Positions 10,445-20,590 of a DNA stretch of 64,000 nt are shown piece by piece. The position numbers and the translations under genes were made by a program. How positions within the stretch are numbered: position 1 is the first letter of the stretch; each line of letters begins with the position of its first letter. A model generated the notes under the pieces. That model had not been told where the DNA came from, did no database searches, and worked only from the letters and a program-made list of their open reading frames with translations. Origin of the DNA: Corynespora cassiicola (Eukaryota > Ascomycota > Dothideomycetes > Pleosporales > Corynesporascaceae); the NCBI GenBank assembly GCA_022059125.1, contig JAEUWY010000006.1:868001-932000 (forward strand). Reading direction: 5' to 3'.

Positions 10445-12067
10445 ATGGCGCGTCCAAAGAGAACTAAGATCACGTCGGCGGCTACACGCGTCGCGAAGAC
10501 GTCTAGAGCTGCTGATCCCGGCCCCCGCGAACAACCAGGCAAAGCAGCCAACCCGAAGGCCGCGCACCCCACGGATAGCCTCAGCGATGACAGCGACGGA
10601 CTTGTAGTCAAATCAACTCAGCCCCGAATCCGGCAACCATGGCAACCCGAGCCCCAACCAGACATGGATGTATCGATGACGGGCGCGCTCCCTGTAGACG
10701 AAGAGAAAAGTGCTGCACCCCGGCGCACACGGCGGCAGCAGACAGCCTCTACACCTGCATCAAAAACACAAATACAATCGCATGCTACGAGAGGTAGCGC
10801 AAGGGCATCCTCGAAAAAACCCTCGCCAACAGTACCTGGGCCCACCGAATCAAGTGTACATGAAGCGATGGAACAAGAGGACGACAGCACTGGTTTTGGT
10901 GATAATTTGCTGACTTTCACCTCCCTCGACTCGAACTCCCCGGCTCATGGAACTCGACCACCGTCCGCAATCAAGGTTGGCGCAACGCCTGCCCATGAGT
11001 CTTCTATTTTAGCCTTGACCAAGTTCAAGCGGCGCCCTCGCCAGCCTAGTCTTTTGCGCATGGTACATCAAACGACCGATGTCGAAGACAACGATCTGGA
11101 TGTCGATATAGATGACTTCGATGATTTTCACCCCGACGATGAATCTACACCATTGCACAACCAAAAGCGATCAAGGTTAGAGGACATGGAAGGAGATAGC
11201 GGACTCGGCCAGTTGAGTTCTGGATCTAGGGGGCGGAAGCGTAAGCTGTCCTCACCCGTAGTGCAGGTTCCGCGATCTTCCCCACCCTATGATCCACCGT
11301 CGGGCGCGGATGTAGCACGGTCACGGTCATCATCTTTAACTCCTCTGGAAGTAATAGAAAGCCGCGAAGGGATTGCAGAAACCCAGGAACCGGTTGATCC
11401 CGATGTCATGAGTGAAACGATGGCTCCCCCACGATCCAGCAGTCCAGAGGAGAAGATCGAGGAGTTACCGAGTTCACCCATTGCAACACGACGAAGAGGA
11501 CGACGAGCTGATTCAGAAAGGGTCAATCATGATCCAGAATCTGAAGAAGAGGGCCATGCACCCAACAGGACGAGAGGACGGCAGAAGAGGCCACAGGGTA
11601 TTTCTACGGTCAAATTGCAGGCGCTGCTACCTCGTAGACGGATACCCGCGCCGGCAGCACGCGACGAGTACGATGTTCAGTCCTCCGATGATGTTCCTAT
11701 CGATTCGGATCAAGATGAGCTCCAGCTACCGGCTCGACGCCAGCGGTCGGCTCCGTCGAAAGGGAAGCCGAAGAAAAAGCAAACTCAAGTGCGCGGAGCA
11801 AAAAAGACAACGACACAAGTGAAACCGGCCACGAGGAGGAACACAAGAACATATGGTCGACGCTCTTCCGACAAAGAGAACGACGGCAATGATACTGTTG
11901 TGGTTGCTGATGACGGATCCGAAAGCGCGGAAGAACCCACAGAGTCTTCAATCACGATGCCTCCGGACCAATTGGCTGCAATTGCGAAGAAGTTTCAAGA
12001 AGTCGACGCATGGGAAATGGATTTTGAGAGTGTCGAGGTTACTACCGATAGTAGTCCCTGGCGATAA
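10445..12067 (+). CDS. disordered basic/acidic protein with RGR motifs, probably nuclear (540 aa)
   Basis: Single-exon gene; I do not recognise the family with certainty. The N-terminus is basic (MARPKRTKI). Several AT-hook-like RGR cores occur (SRGRKRK, RRRGRRAD, RTRGRQKRPQG). Short islands stand out from a Ser/Pro/Glu-rich background: LTKFKRRPRQPSLLRMV near residue 195, an acidic DLDVDIDDFDDFHPDD run, LLPRRRIPAP, and a C-terminal KKFQEVDAWEMDFESV block ending SSPWR. The combination suggests a chromatin or chromosome-associated scaffold whose short motifs bind partners. That role is inference. No signal peptide, membrane segment or globular enzyme domain is visible. Confidence 0.75.
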   Translation: MARPKRTKITSAATRVAKTSRAADPGPREQPGKAANPKAAHPTDSLSDDSDGLVVKSTQPRIRQPWQPEPQPDMDVSMTGALPVDEEKSAAPRRTRRQQTASTPASKTQIQSHATRGSARASSKKPSPTVPGPTESSVHEAMEQEDDSTGFGDNLLTFTSLDSNSPAHGTRPPSAIKVGATPAHESSILALTKFKRRPRQPSLLRMVHQTTDVEDNDLDVDIDDFDDFHPDDESTPLHNQKRSRLEDMEGDSGLGQLSSGSRGRKRKLSSPVVQVPRSSPPYDPPSGADVARSRSSSLTPLEVIESREGIAETQEPVDPDVMSETMAPPRSSSPEEKIEELPSSPIATRRRGRRADSERVNHDPESEEEGHAPNRTRGRQKRPQGISTVKLQALLPRRRIPAPAARDEYDVQSSDDVPIDSDQDELQLPARRQRSAPSKGKPKKKQTQVRGAKKTTTQVKPATRRNTRTYGRRSSDKENDGNDTVVVADDGSESAEEPTESSITMPPDQLAAIAKKFQEVDAWEMDFESVEVTTDSSPWR

Positions 12068-12798
12068 GCCTGCTCTGATGAATTGTCAACACAGCAAAGA
12101 CTGGGCGTTGGTCTTGGGCGCATTAAAATGGCATCATAGGCAGGATTTTTGGTGGCGTTCATGGGCAACTCACAATTCTCGGTTTCATATGGGATGGAAG
12201 CGTGGTGTTCGGATTATGTAGCGCCTCTTTCACTTGCATGGGCTTTGTACGCTTTGTACCTAGGTACCCATAGAGGAGGCGCGTGGCCCACAGCCGTACC
12301 CTTGCCACGGTCAATACAAATGAACTTGTAGTCACTCTGCAGAATGGTGAATTACATTGCCCAATCAGAGCGTCTGCGGGCCGAATACCGAGCCTCTTCT
12401 GACCAAAGATCCGTCCTCGAGACGCCATCTGGCCTCTGGCGGACCTGGCGGTGAACCAGAAATAAGATTTCCAGAGCTGGCTCCGTGACCCGCCGTTGCT
12501 GTCAGACCCATGTGCTCTGAGTAATATCGGGGCTGGGATCGCCTTGCCGCTGTTCCAGAAACTGAGGCGGGCGTTGCGCTTCGGTCTTGGGAGGCTCTTC
12601 CTGCAGCGCACGGCCGTTGATAGCTGCTCCAGTGTCAACGTACGCACTCCGCCCTCAATAGACCTCCACACCCCTTTTGGCATTTGTGTGGCCGCCACCC
12701 CTCGAGAATGCCACAGTAACTGATGCCATGCGCTTTTGCTACCACTGCCTCGATCTGTCCTATGCTCCTTTCTTACCTGACCCGCCGGGCTATCGGCC
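12068..12798. other. intergenic
   Basis: Between two plus-strand genes. A short direct repeat GCTTTGTAC occurs at about 12242-12260, next to the palindrome CCTAGG/GGTACC near 12259-12268. A minus-strand open frame crosses it but is not convincing. Confidence 0.4.
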
Positions 12799-14625
12799 AT
12801 GCTCCCCGCCTCTCCCTCCTCGAAGAGCAGCTCGACGCCTGCAGCCTCGACGCTCCGCCCACGAACCCGTCGCTTGATATCAGTCGAAGATGACTTGAAT
12901 CCGCCGTCTGGTAATGAGGGCGGCGCATCCTCGTTTTCGTCGAGGGCTGCGTCGCCCAACCCCAGCGCCCGCCTTTCTCGCCCCAATGTCGCATCGAGCC
13001 CGGCTTCTTCCTTCGTACGATCCGCCAGTGCACATGCATCTCGGGCTGGAAAAGACACATCCAATACGCTTGTAAACCTATGGGGGACGTCGTGGTCTGC
13101 TATCCAAGACCTGGCGACGAACGTGCTAGGTGACGAAGTGGCGCCTCAGGACACGGCATCACGACGACGGAAGCCATTCTCCACCACACATCGCCGGACA
13201 TCCACGAGTGCGCCACCGAAACAATGGGGACCAGTGGGCTCTGCGAGCTCGCAGGTTGGCGCTGGCACGCAAGAGGAGAGAGAGAGCATGGTTCGCGCAA
13301 TGAAGAGGAGAGACCTACTTACTGCCGGTGACCACCTGGTACCAGACTCTGTCGGACGCATAAAGAGGAGAAACTCAGACGACCACACAAGCTTCTCTGC
13401 CCCACCTGGCGAGAACGAGGACCGAGATGCGTTGGTGTACATTCATCACGTCCGTCCCCAAGACACCCTTGCCGGTATCTCAATCAAGTACAACTGTCAG
13501 CAGGCCGTACTGCGAAAGGCCAATCGCCTGTGGCCCAACGACTCTATCCAGATCAAGAAGACCGTGGTGTTGCCAGTGGATGCTTGCGCGGTCAAAGGAC
13601 GCCCGGTAGCCGGTCCGGACTTGCCTGAAGAGGAAGACCTCTTGCTTGGGCAATACGGAGATGGCGCAAACAACGCAAAGGATGATTCGGAAACTTTGCC
13701 CAATGGGTGGGCATCACTCAAATCAAAAGACACAGGAACGCCATCTATACTATCATCTCAATCCAATCCAGATTCGGAGGCACCTTGGAAACACGACTCT
13801 TGGGTGCTCCTCCCCAACGACACCAAGCCTACAGAAATTGGGCGCATGCCGCGCAGAGCGCTCGGATTTTTTCCACCTGCTCGTCGGAAATCTCTCGCAT
13901 TTTCAGATGCATCGACCCCGAAGCCCTCCGTTGACCTTCCACGCTCCTCTACCTCTACCAACTCTCATGCCACCTCGCCGAATCAAAATGCTTCGAGATC
14001 ACGTGCTTCGAGCAACCTCTCCTCCATGTCCGGATCTCACGGCCGCCAGCGGAGCTCTTCTCATTTTGCTTTGCTTGGCCCCGGAGGTGTGGGTACGCTT
14101 GGCAAGAATGTGCGAAGCCCGGGTCCCGCCCAAGATGGCTTGAACAAACTGTTCGCTGCCCATCTACCATCTGTAGCACCCCCTCCTGGCCAGGAATACT
14201 TTACTCCGTGGGCACCCAGCCTCCTAGACGCAGAAAGCGGCACTTCCAATCAATATGGTGGATCTGGTTCGCATACCCCTCTTGGCGGGCCCAATATAGA
14301 TCTTCAGGAGATAGGTGGCGCCATCGAAGGCTGGATGCGCAAAGTGGGCAGTCAAGCATCCAAGCTGTTATCAGAACCATCCACCCCCGGCCAGGGTAAG
14401 CGATCAGCTGTTCCCGTGATTGGGGCGGTTGGTGGAGATCTCAGCGACCTAATCGAACTCAGAGACGATGCATTTGAGATCGGAGACGGCGAGCCGGAAA
14501 GGGGCAGGTCTACTAGGGACCAGCCGATACCAAACAATGAGCAATATCAGAGTGCGCGGCCAGACATCAATCTGGCAATCAGGGGCCGTGCAGGACGGAA
14601 GGGGGACAGCAGTAAGAGCGATTGA
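12799..14625 (+). CDS. LysM-domain protein without signal peptide (608 aa)
   Basis: Contains one LysM module at about residues 213-258 (YIHHVRPQDTLAGISIKYNC, then ANRLWPNDSI). Such modules usually bind N-acetylglucosamine polymers. The start MLPASPSSKSSSTPAAS is not a secretion signal, so the protein is probably intracellular, unlike secreted LysM effectors. The rest is Ser/Pro/Arg-rich and disordered, with SRASSNLSSMSGSHGRQRSSS-type phosphorylatable stretches. A conserved-looking C-terminal piece (IEGWMRKVGSQASKLLSEP, then GDLSDLIELRDDAFEIGD) follows. Single exon. Similar single-LysM intracellular proteins are widespread in fungi, but their role is not known to me. Confidence 0.85.
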   Translation: MLPASPSSKSSSTPAASTLRPRTRRLISVEDDLNPPSGNEGGASSFSSRAASPNPSARLSRPNVASSPASSFVRSASAHASRAGKDTSNTLVNLWGTSWSAIQDLATNVLGDEVAPQDTASRRRKPFSTTHRRTSTSAPPKQWGPVGSASSQVGAGTQEERESMVRAMKRRDLLTAGDHLVPDSVGRIKRRNSDDHTSFSAPPGENEDRDALVYIHHVRPQDTLAGISIKYNCQQAVLRKANRLWPNDSIQIKKTVVLPVDACAVKGRPVAGPDLPEEEDLLLGQYGDGANNAKDDSETLPNGWASLKSKDTGTPSILSSQSNPDSEAPWKHDSWVLLPNDTKPTEIGRMPRRALGFFPPARRKSLAFSDASTPKPSVDLPRSSTSTNSHATSPNQNASRSRASSNLSSMSGSHGRQRSSSHFALLGPGGVGTLGKNVRSPGPAQDGLNKLFAAHLPSVAPPPGQEYFTPWAPSLLDAESGTSNQYGGSGSHTPLGGPNIDLQEIGGAIEGWMRKVGSQASKLLSEPSTPGQGKRSAVPVIGAVGGDLSDLIELRDDAFEIGDGEPERGRSTRDQPIPNNEQYQSARPDINLAIRGRAGRKGDSSKSD

Positions 14626-15278
14626 TCTTCCAGGATTCCAAAGCAAGTCCTGGCTAGTATGTTTGGCGTATCGGTTGGAGGCTCTTTGGGAATGGAGCTT
14701 GAGTTGTGCGTCCATTTGGAGACTGCGGCGCATTCAAGGCGTTGGTTGAGCGATTCCGTCCGGTTAGCAGTTTGATGTTTCGTTTAGATACCTGCGGCGC
14801 AGCCATTGTGTATTCCTAGAAAGGCGCGCAGCAGCATGCAGACTCCGTGGTGCTTTTTGCATGCAACTCGAAGCAATATCAGTCAAATTCCGAAAGATCC
14901 GTGCCACCGGTTCCGAATCCGTGACGTGTGCCTTCGGGACGTTAAGATTGGCGCCCGTGCTCAAGCTTCGTCGCGAGAGGCCACGGGCTTGGACTGCAAG
15001 GCCGTAGTCTCATCATCTCCATTGAAGCTGTGATGCAAGGGATTTTGGGCGCACGTATACGCATCTGCACGGCGACGCAGCGCGTGCGTAATGTAAACGG
15101 AAGGTCGTTTACGAATAGATGGTCTAGTGCCGCTTTTGCACAAAATGACTCCCACGCCCACCTCAGTACAGCAGCCTCACGACCCTGTGCTACCCCCCTC
15201 CTCCCGACAACACGTGCCACGACACCTCGCCGCCCCCAACCAAGAAACCGACTGAGACTCAACAAGCACTTTGCGAGC
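14626..15278. other. intergenic, with an in-frame upstream extension of the next gene
   Basis: From 15030 to 15278 the frame of the downstream aminopeptidase is open and begins with ATG. See the findings for the possible mitochondrial form. No other gene is seen. Confidence 0.5.
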
Positions 15279-17327
15279 ATGCACCGCGCCCCCGCAGCCA
15301 TGGTGACCAAGCCTATGACGGATCCGAACATCCAAATCAGGACGCCGAGAGATCCCAACACCCTGTCCAACTACCACAACTTTGTCACCCGACACACGGC
15401 AGCCGAGTTCGAGATTGACTTTGACAAGAAGATCTTGAAGGGAGGCGTCAAGTTGACGCTCGAGAGCCTTTCAGATGGCGAGAGCGCAGAAATTGTGCTG
15501 GATACGAGGTAGGCCACGTGCCATGCCCCATCGGCTTGCATGTTCGACGTTATCGGACTATTTCTAACACGCTCCTCAGCTACCTGGACATCTCCGACGT
15601 CAAAGTGAATGGAGAAGCGGCGAAATGGGAGCTCAGCAGCAGCCGTGTCGAGCCCTACGGGAGCCCGCTATCCATCAAGCTCAACAGCGGGGTTCCGAAG
15701 GGGGAAAAGGTGGAGGTCGCCATCGCCGTCTCGACGACAGAGGAGTGCACCGCCCTGCAATGGATGACGCCCGCTCAGACTTCGAACAAGAAGCACCCTT
15801 ACATGTTCTCGCAGTGCCAGGCTATTCATGCTCGATCCGTGTTCCCCTGCCAGGACACTCCTGACGTCAAGTCGACTTTTGACTTTGCCCTCAGGTCTCC
15901 CCTCCCGGTGCTGGCATCTGGCCTGCCTACTGGTGCCAAAGACTATCAGCCCGGAAAGGATGGAAAGTCCGGTACCCTTTTGTACACGTTTGAGCAAAAG
16001 GTGCCGATTCCGAGCTACTTATTCGCTGTTGCAAGCGGAGATGTGGCCTGCGCATCGGTGGGTCCCCGTAGCACCGTCTGGACTGGTCCCGAGGAGCTTC
16101 TTGCGTGCCAGCAGGAGCTGGAGGGTGAGATTGAGCCCTTCATGAAGGCCATTGAATCCGTCGTCTCTCCCACCTACCAGTGGACTCAGTACAACTGCTT
16201 GATTCTTCCTCCCTCTTTCCCCTATGGAGGCATGGAGAACCCGGTATGGACCTACGCCACCCCTTCGATCATTTCTGGAGACAAGCAAAACATTGATGTC
16301 ATTGCCCACGAGCTCTCCCACTCGTGGTCCGGCAACCTCGTCTCCAACGCATCGTGGGAGCACTTTTGGCTAAACGAGGGATGGACCACGTACCTCGAGC
16401 GCCGCATCCAAGCCGCCGTCCACGGCGAGGCGCACCGCCACTTCTCCGCCATCATCGGCTGGAAGGCGCTCGAAGACTCGATCGAGCAATTCGGCCGCGA
16501 CCACGCCTACACCCAGCTCGTCGTCGACCTCAAGGGCCAGGACCCGGACGACGCCTTCTCGTCCATTCCCTACGAGAAGGGCTTCCACGCCCTCTACGCC
16601 TTCGAGCTCCTCCTCGGAAAGGACAAGTGGGATAAGTTCATTCCGCACTACTTCGAGACGTTCAAGTTCAAGTCGCTCGACAGCTACGAGTTCAAGGCGT
16701 GCCTCATCGACTTCTTCGCAAAGGACGCAGAGGCGGCGAAGAAGCTCGAAGAGTTCGACTGGGACACGCTCTTCTACGCGCCCGGGTACCCCAAGAAGCC
16801 GCAGTTCGACGACTCGCTCGTGAAGACGTGCTACGCGCTGGCAGACAAGTGGCAGGCGCGCGTCGACGGCAAGCAGCCCTTCGAGCCCAAGGCTTCCGAC
16901 ATCGACGGCTGGGTCGCCAACCAGAGCGTCGTGTTCCTCGAGCGCTTGCAGCAGTTTGGCGACAAGTTTTCCGCTCAGGATGTGCATGACCTGGGTGAGG
17001 CGTACGGGTTCACGGGCACGCAGAATATTGAGGTGTCGTCGCGCTTCTTCTCGCTCGGGCTCAAGGCGAAGGTGAAGGAGGTGTATGAGCCGACTGCCGA
17101 GCTGCTGGGAAAGATTGGGCGGATGAAGTTTGTGAGGCCGTTGTATAGGTTGTTGGCGGAGGCGGATCGCGAGTTGGCGGTCAAGACGTTTGAGAAGCAT
17201 AGGGATTTCTATCATCCGATTGCTAGGTGAGTAGTTCCTTGTTCCGGTTGGAGTGTGGGGTGTATTGAGCTAACGTGCCTGCAGGCAAATGTTGGAGAAG
17301 GACTTGTTTGGCGAGGAGAAGAAGTAA
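15279..17327 (+). CDS. M1 aminopeptidase / leukotriene A4 hydrolase homologue (639 aa, 3 exons)
   Basis: Zinc aminopeptidase with epoxide-hydrolase ancestry (yeast Lap2 type). Exons 15279-15508, 15580-17226 and 17285-17327; introns of 70 and 58 nt keep phase. The exopeptidase motif GGMENPVW precedes the zinc site H320-E321-x2-H324-x18-E343 (HELSHSWSGNL then WLNEGWTTYLERR). All key residues are present, and length fits the 610-660 of the family. The C-terminal helical domain ends MLEKDLFGEEKK. I use the ATG at 15279; another follows at 15300. The frame remains open upstream to an ATG at 15030, which could give a longer form. The protein is expected in cytosol and nucleus unless that extension is used. 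Confidence 0.95.
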
Positions 17328-18079
17328 GTCGAGAGTAAGTGACGGGCGCACAAGCTATAAGATTGATTGTGTCCTGTATCTATCAGTGGAGTGATTAGGT
17401 AGCTATCAGTACGTGCGAACTTGCCTCGACGTTGGTCGAGTAAAAATGAATCTGAACCTTGGTTGAGGAAATATACCTAAAATATACCTCTTGAGCTCTA
17501 ACACCTTGTTGTAATGATGATCCCGATGTTTGGAGTATGGTAGGTTATATAGCTGTGTTGTTTTGCCTTCTGTTGTTGTCCTGAGTGGCAGACTGTTTTG
17601 CCTGCACTGAGTAAACAAACTACATGGATGCCTGAAATACTGGACTAATTCTCTGGTACGGCTACTCTAGAGCTCGTAGAATGATTTTGGAGGCTTTGCT
17701 ATTGGTTTCGACAGTATGGAGGGATTCATGAGTGGAAGAGAAGGGAGTGTTGGAGCTGCCGCAAGTTCAATGCTGGAGGTGGTGGTGGACTTGAGACGAA
17801 GGGCCCCTCTCCACAATGACAATTACAAGTCCACGAGCAAAATGTCATGAGCAAGAGTGTCTGCCCGCTGGCGCAGGCAGAGGAAGTGAGAGCATCTAGG
17901 CACTGGGCCCCTCCCCCGCGCGCAATATCTCTTTCACCTCCAAAACCTACAAACAACGAACGCCTCCCAAAATTGCCCTATATAATTACAATAAACTGAC
18001 AAAGTTTTGCCTATGATCTGAGACGGTCATAGAGTGCGGCTTATCCTGTTCGCACCATAACAGGTGGCTGAGTCGTGAT
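17328..18079. other. intergenic, AT-rich
   Basis: 3' flank of the aminopeptidase leading into the accessory AT-rich region. No gene seen. Confidence 0.5.
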
Positions 18080-18098
18080 AAAACGGGCGTCCCGTTTT
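18080..18098. repeat. perfect 8-bp inverted repeat (hairpin)
   Basis: AAAACGGG, a CGT loop, then CCCGTTTT. The hairpin stands about 25 nt upstream of the tRNA-like sequence. Confidence 0.8.
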
Positions 18099-18119
18099 CA
18101 GGGGGCTGGCAAATGAGTT

Positions 18120-18315
18120 GTTGGTGTTGGCGCTCACCCTCAGGACCTCCCAACGTCGCAGGTTCGATTCTGGTGCCCAACGCTTAAGGCATACACGCTA
18201 GGTGTAGTTTAAGTGTTGACCCCCGGAATCAACTTTGCGACGGTTGGCAGGCACCCTGGGTTAGGTGGGGGACCCTTCAGCGGACCCGGCCCTTGCTTTT
18301 TGCAAAAAAAAATTC
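18120..18315 (+). repeat. tRNA-like sequence, possible SINE
   Basis: At 18158-18180 the sequence reads CGTCGCAGGTTCGATTCTGG, with the pol III B-box GGTTCGATTC and an imperfect T-arm, followed by GCCCAACG like a 3' acceptor strand. The 5' part (GTTGGTGTTGGCGCTCACC) gives only a weak A-box and cannot pair fully, so it is not a working tRNA. A non-tRNA body of roughly 120 bp follows and ends in a run of nine A (near 18304-18312). Head, body and A-tail match the plan of a tRNA-derived SINE, though target-site duplications were not found. Confidence 0.4.
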
Positions 18316-19025
18316 TAATAATTCTGTTTAATCTTGCCAGCCCTCTTGTCTTCTGTTTTATAATTTATTTTTTATTGTTATTATTATGTTCAAGTATGTC
18401 TGCGCCAACTTTGTAATAAACCCCTTTTTACTCTGTATGTAAGCCGGGTAGTGGCTTATAAGTTTTTGTTTCGTGATACCCTTACATTTTGTATACAGTA
18501 CACCTTGCTAGTGATTTATAAGCTCGAAAAGACTCTGTATGTACTGTATGCATGTAACATTTTGTTTTGTAAGACAATATCTAATCAGGCAGAAAGCTAT
18601 TAGAACTTAACACTAGATTGAAAATGGAACAATACAACCCTATACTACTTACTACCTAGGGGCCAGATTCATAAATTTTTCAAGGCTGGGCCTAGTAGTA
18701 TATACATCGTTACCCACGTACAGAGTGATATAAAATTGGGGTATCACGTCGCTTTTTAGGCGTAGCGCAACCTTCGAAAGGTGTTGATTTGTCAAAGAGC
18801 TGTGCACATGTACCAGTCTTTCATGCCGTGAACAGATACGATGTCGCACCTCTGTTGTATTAGATAGAGTAATGATTCCTGTGGGCATGCATGTATAGCT
18901 TGCATTAGGACCTGTGGTCAGTGCGCACTTTGGTATATAATAGATGCGACTATGCATTTCTACCTGTATACCTTTCTTTTCGCGCCCGGACTTCTCAACT
19001 ATCAAGAGACTTATATTTTGTAAAC
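18316..19025. other. AT-rich non-coding stretch
   Basis: Contains imperfect internal repetition: CTCTGTATGTA occurs near 18432 and 18532, and GTGGCTTATAAG / GTGATTTATAAG near 18452 and 18512. It looks like decayed repetitive DNA. Confidence 0.5.
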
Positions 19026-20415
19026 ATGTATCTAGATCGTAACCTCTCCATCACAAACTCGAGCTTCGACCTCTCTTGGTTCCCATCTAACCTATCACAC
19101 ATGAAATTCCATAACTGTACCTTGGCTGGCGAGTGGGGAGCTGTATACTGGCACACACCTGGGGAGAACCTTCCTATGAGTTTGACTGCTAGTCTCCTCA
19201 AAGATGGTCTCCTCGATTACCTCAAGGGCGAAGACTTGCCAATATTGCCCACCGAAGCGCAAGCTTTAGGCTGGCTAATGGGACGAATCTCGAGTGGGAG
19301 CAATGACCTGGTCTTATCTATGGAAAATTTGCAGTCGATAACTGCATGCGCGAAGCATGTCCTCGAATGGGCTGGCAGAGAAACTCGGATCTCGTTGGAG
19401 TCGACGTAAGGCTTTCCTTCAAGTTTTTGCCATATATCTATTGACACATTTCGCCAGATGCTCGTAAATCACGCCATAAAAGCTGCTCTTACAACCATTT
19501 ATGCCTTCTTCTTCTTTTTCAAAATCCGACACAAATCGCTTGAAGGGATGACAAGGAATGAGACTGTGATCTTCCACTCTATGCCGGCCTTTCTTAATAC
19601 AGCAATGGTCTTCTGTTTCGCTATGCTCGTCGCAGCTTTATTCGTGTTCGGAAGTGCCTTTAAGGATCTTAACACTCCAATCACGACATATTCGGCTTCC
19701 ACAACTGCGCTCATGTCAATATTCACTGTACTTCCCGCTCTTATACTTAACTTATGTGCAGCAACAACTTTGAGACGGTTCCTCGCAAGAAAAATTTGGC
19801 TGGACTCTAATATCTCCATTGACAGTCACTGTATACATTTTGTTTTTAGTCAGAAAATATATGCCAAGGCAGCATGGAAACGGACTAACGGATGAAGCAG
19901 TTATAGGCATAAATGACCCGAAATTCCAGGTTAGGTGGGAGCTCTGTTGTTTGGATAAATATGATCTAGATATTTTGACTACCTTTACAACTATCGCCCT
20001 GTCAATGATCCATGCTGTGGGTTACGGCTGCTTTGGGTGGTTGCTTTCTATACTTTGGGCGAAAAAACCAATAAAGGCTGCATATCTGAAGCAGTGGAAC
20101 AACACGCGCCACACGATAAGTTTCCGCAGCATTCTTGGTATGTGGATTATATTTGCTTTCTTCGCTGGCCGTATCACTACTACAACATCTAACTATGGTG
20201 GGAAAACAAATAAGGATGGCGAATGGTGGTTTGGACAGGTTCTTGGGCTTGCTACTTGGGTTCATGTAATTGTGTATGCTTTTTATATTTACTGCAAAGG
20301 TCCTGAGGGTGGATTGACTGAGCAACTGACGATTCCTTATCGATTCGTTCTGGAAGTGAGAGGCGAGCTCGAATTGCCCGAGAACGAGACATGTCTGGGT
20401 GAGCATGCGAAGTAA
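19026..20415 (+). pseudogene. broken multi-pass membrane protein gene
   Basis: Three consecutive coding pieces make one protein only across breaks. Piece 1 (19026-19405) has several N-glycosylation sequons and no signal peptide. Piece 2 (19458 to about 19789) has three hydrophobic segments. Piece 3 (about 19795-20415) has about four more. A TAA at 19407 ends piece 1. A good-looking 52-nt intron (19406-19457, GTAAGG..CCAG) would remove it, but then the frame hits TAA at 19465. Pieces 2 and 3 are in different frames, with the switch best placed at the A5 run at 19790-19794. No intron of proper length joins them. So the locus carries at least two disruptions, unless there are assembly errors. 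Family not recognised. Confidence 0.6.
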
Positions 20416-20590
20416 ACCTCTCTTAGTAATATCTTCTACTTCTCTGGCTACAAATCTTTTCTTTCACTTGAAATTTCATGAAAATCGACATATCATGTAT
20501 CTTCAATACAAGTTATATATGTATTCCTCAACTCTAGTCACTTCACAAACCAGCTAATGGCATATCTGCCACTTTGCACCTTACTTCTGA

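Noticed and set aside
12159..13064. 301-codon minus-strand open frame
   Set aside because: Overlaps the start of the LysM gene on the other strand and shows no domain; it is a codon-bias shadow.
16370..17215. 281-codon minus-strand open frame
   Set aside because: Exactly antisense to the conserved M1 aminopeptidase; Leu/Arg/Glu-rich composition comes from third-position GC bias.
18120..18185. functional tRNA gene
   Set aside because: The T-arm has a mismatch, the acceptor strands do not pair fully, and no proper anticodon arm can be drawn; treated as a tRNA-derived repeat.
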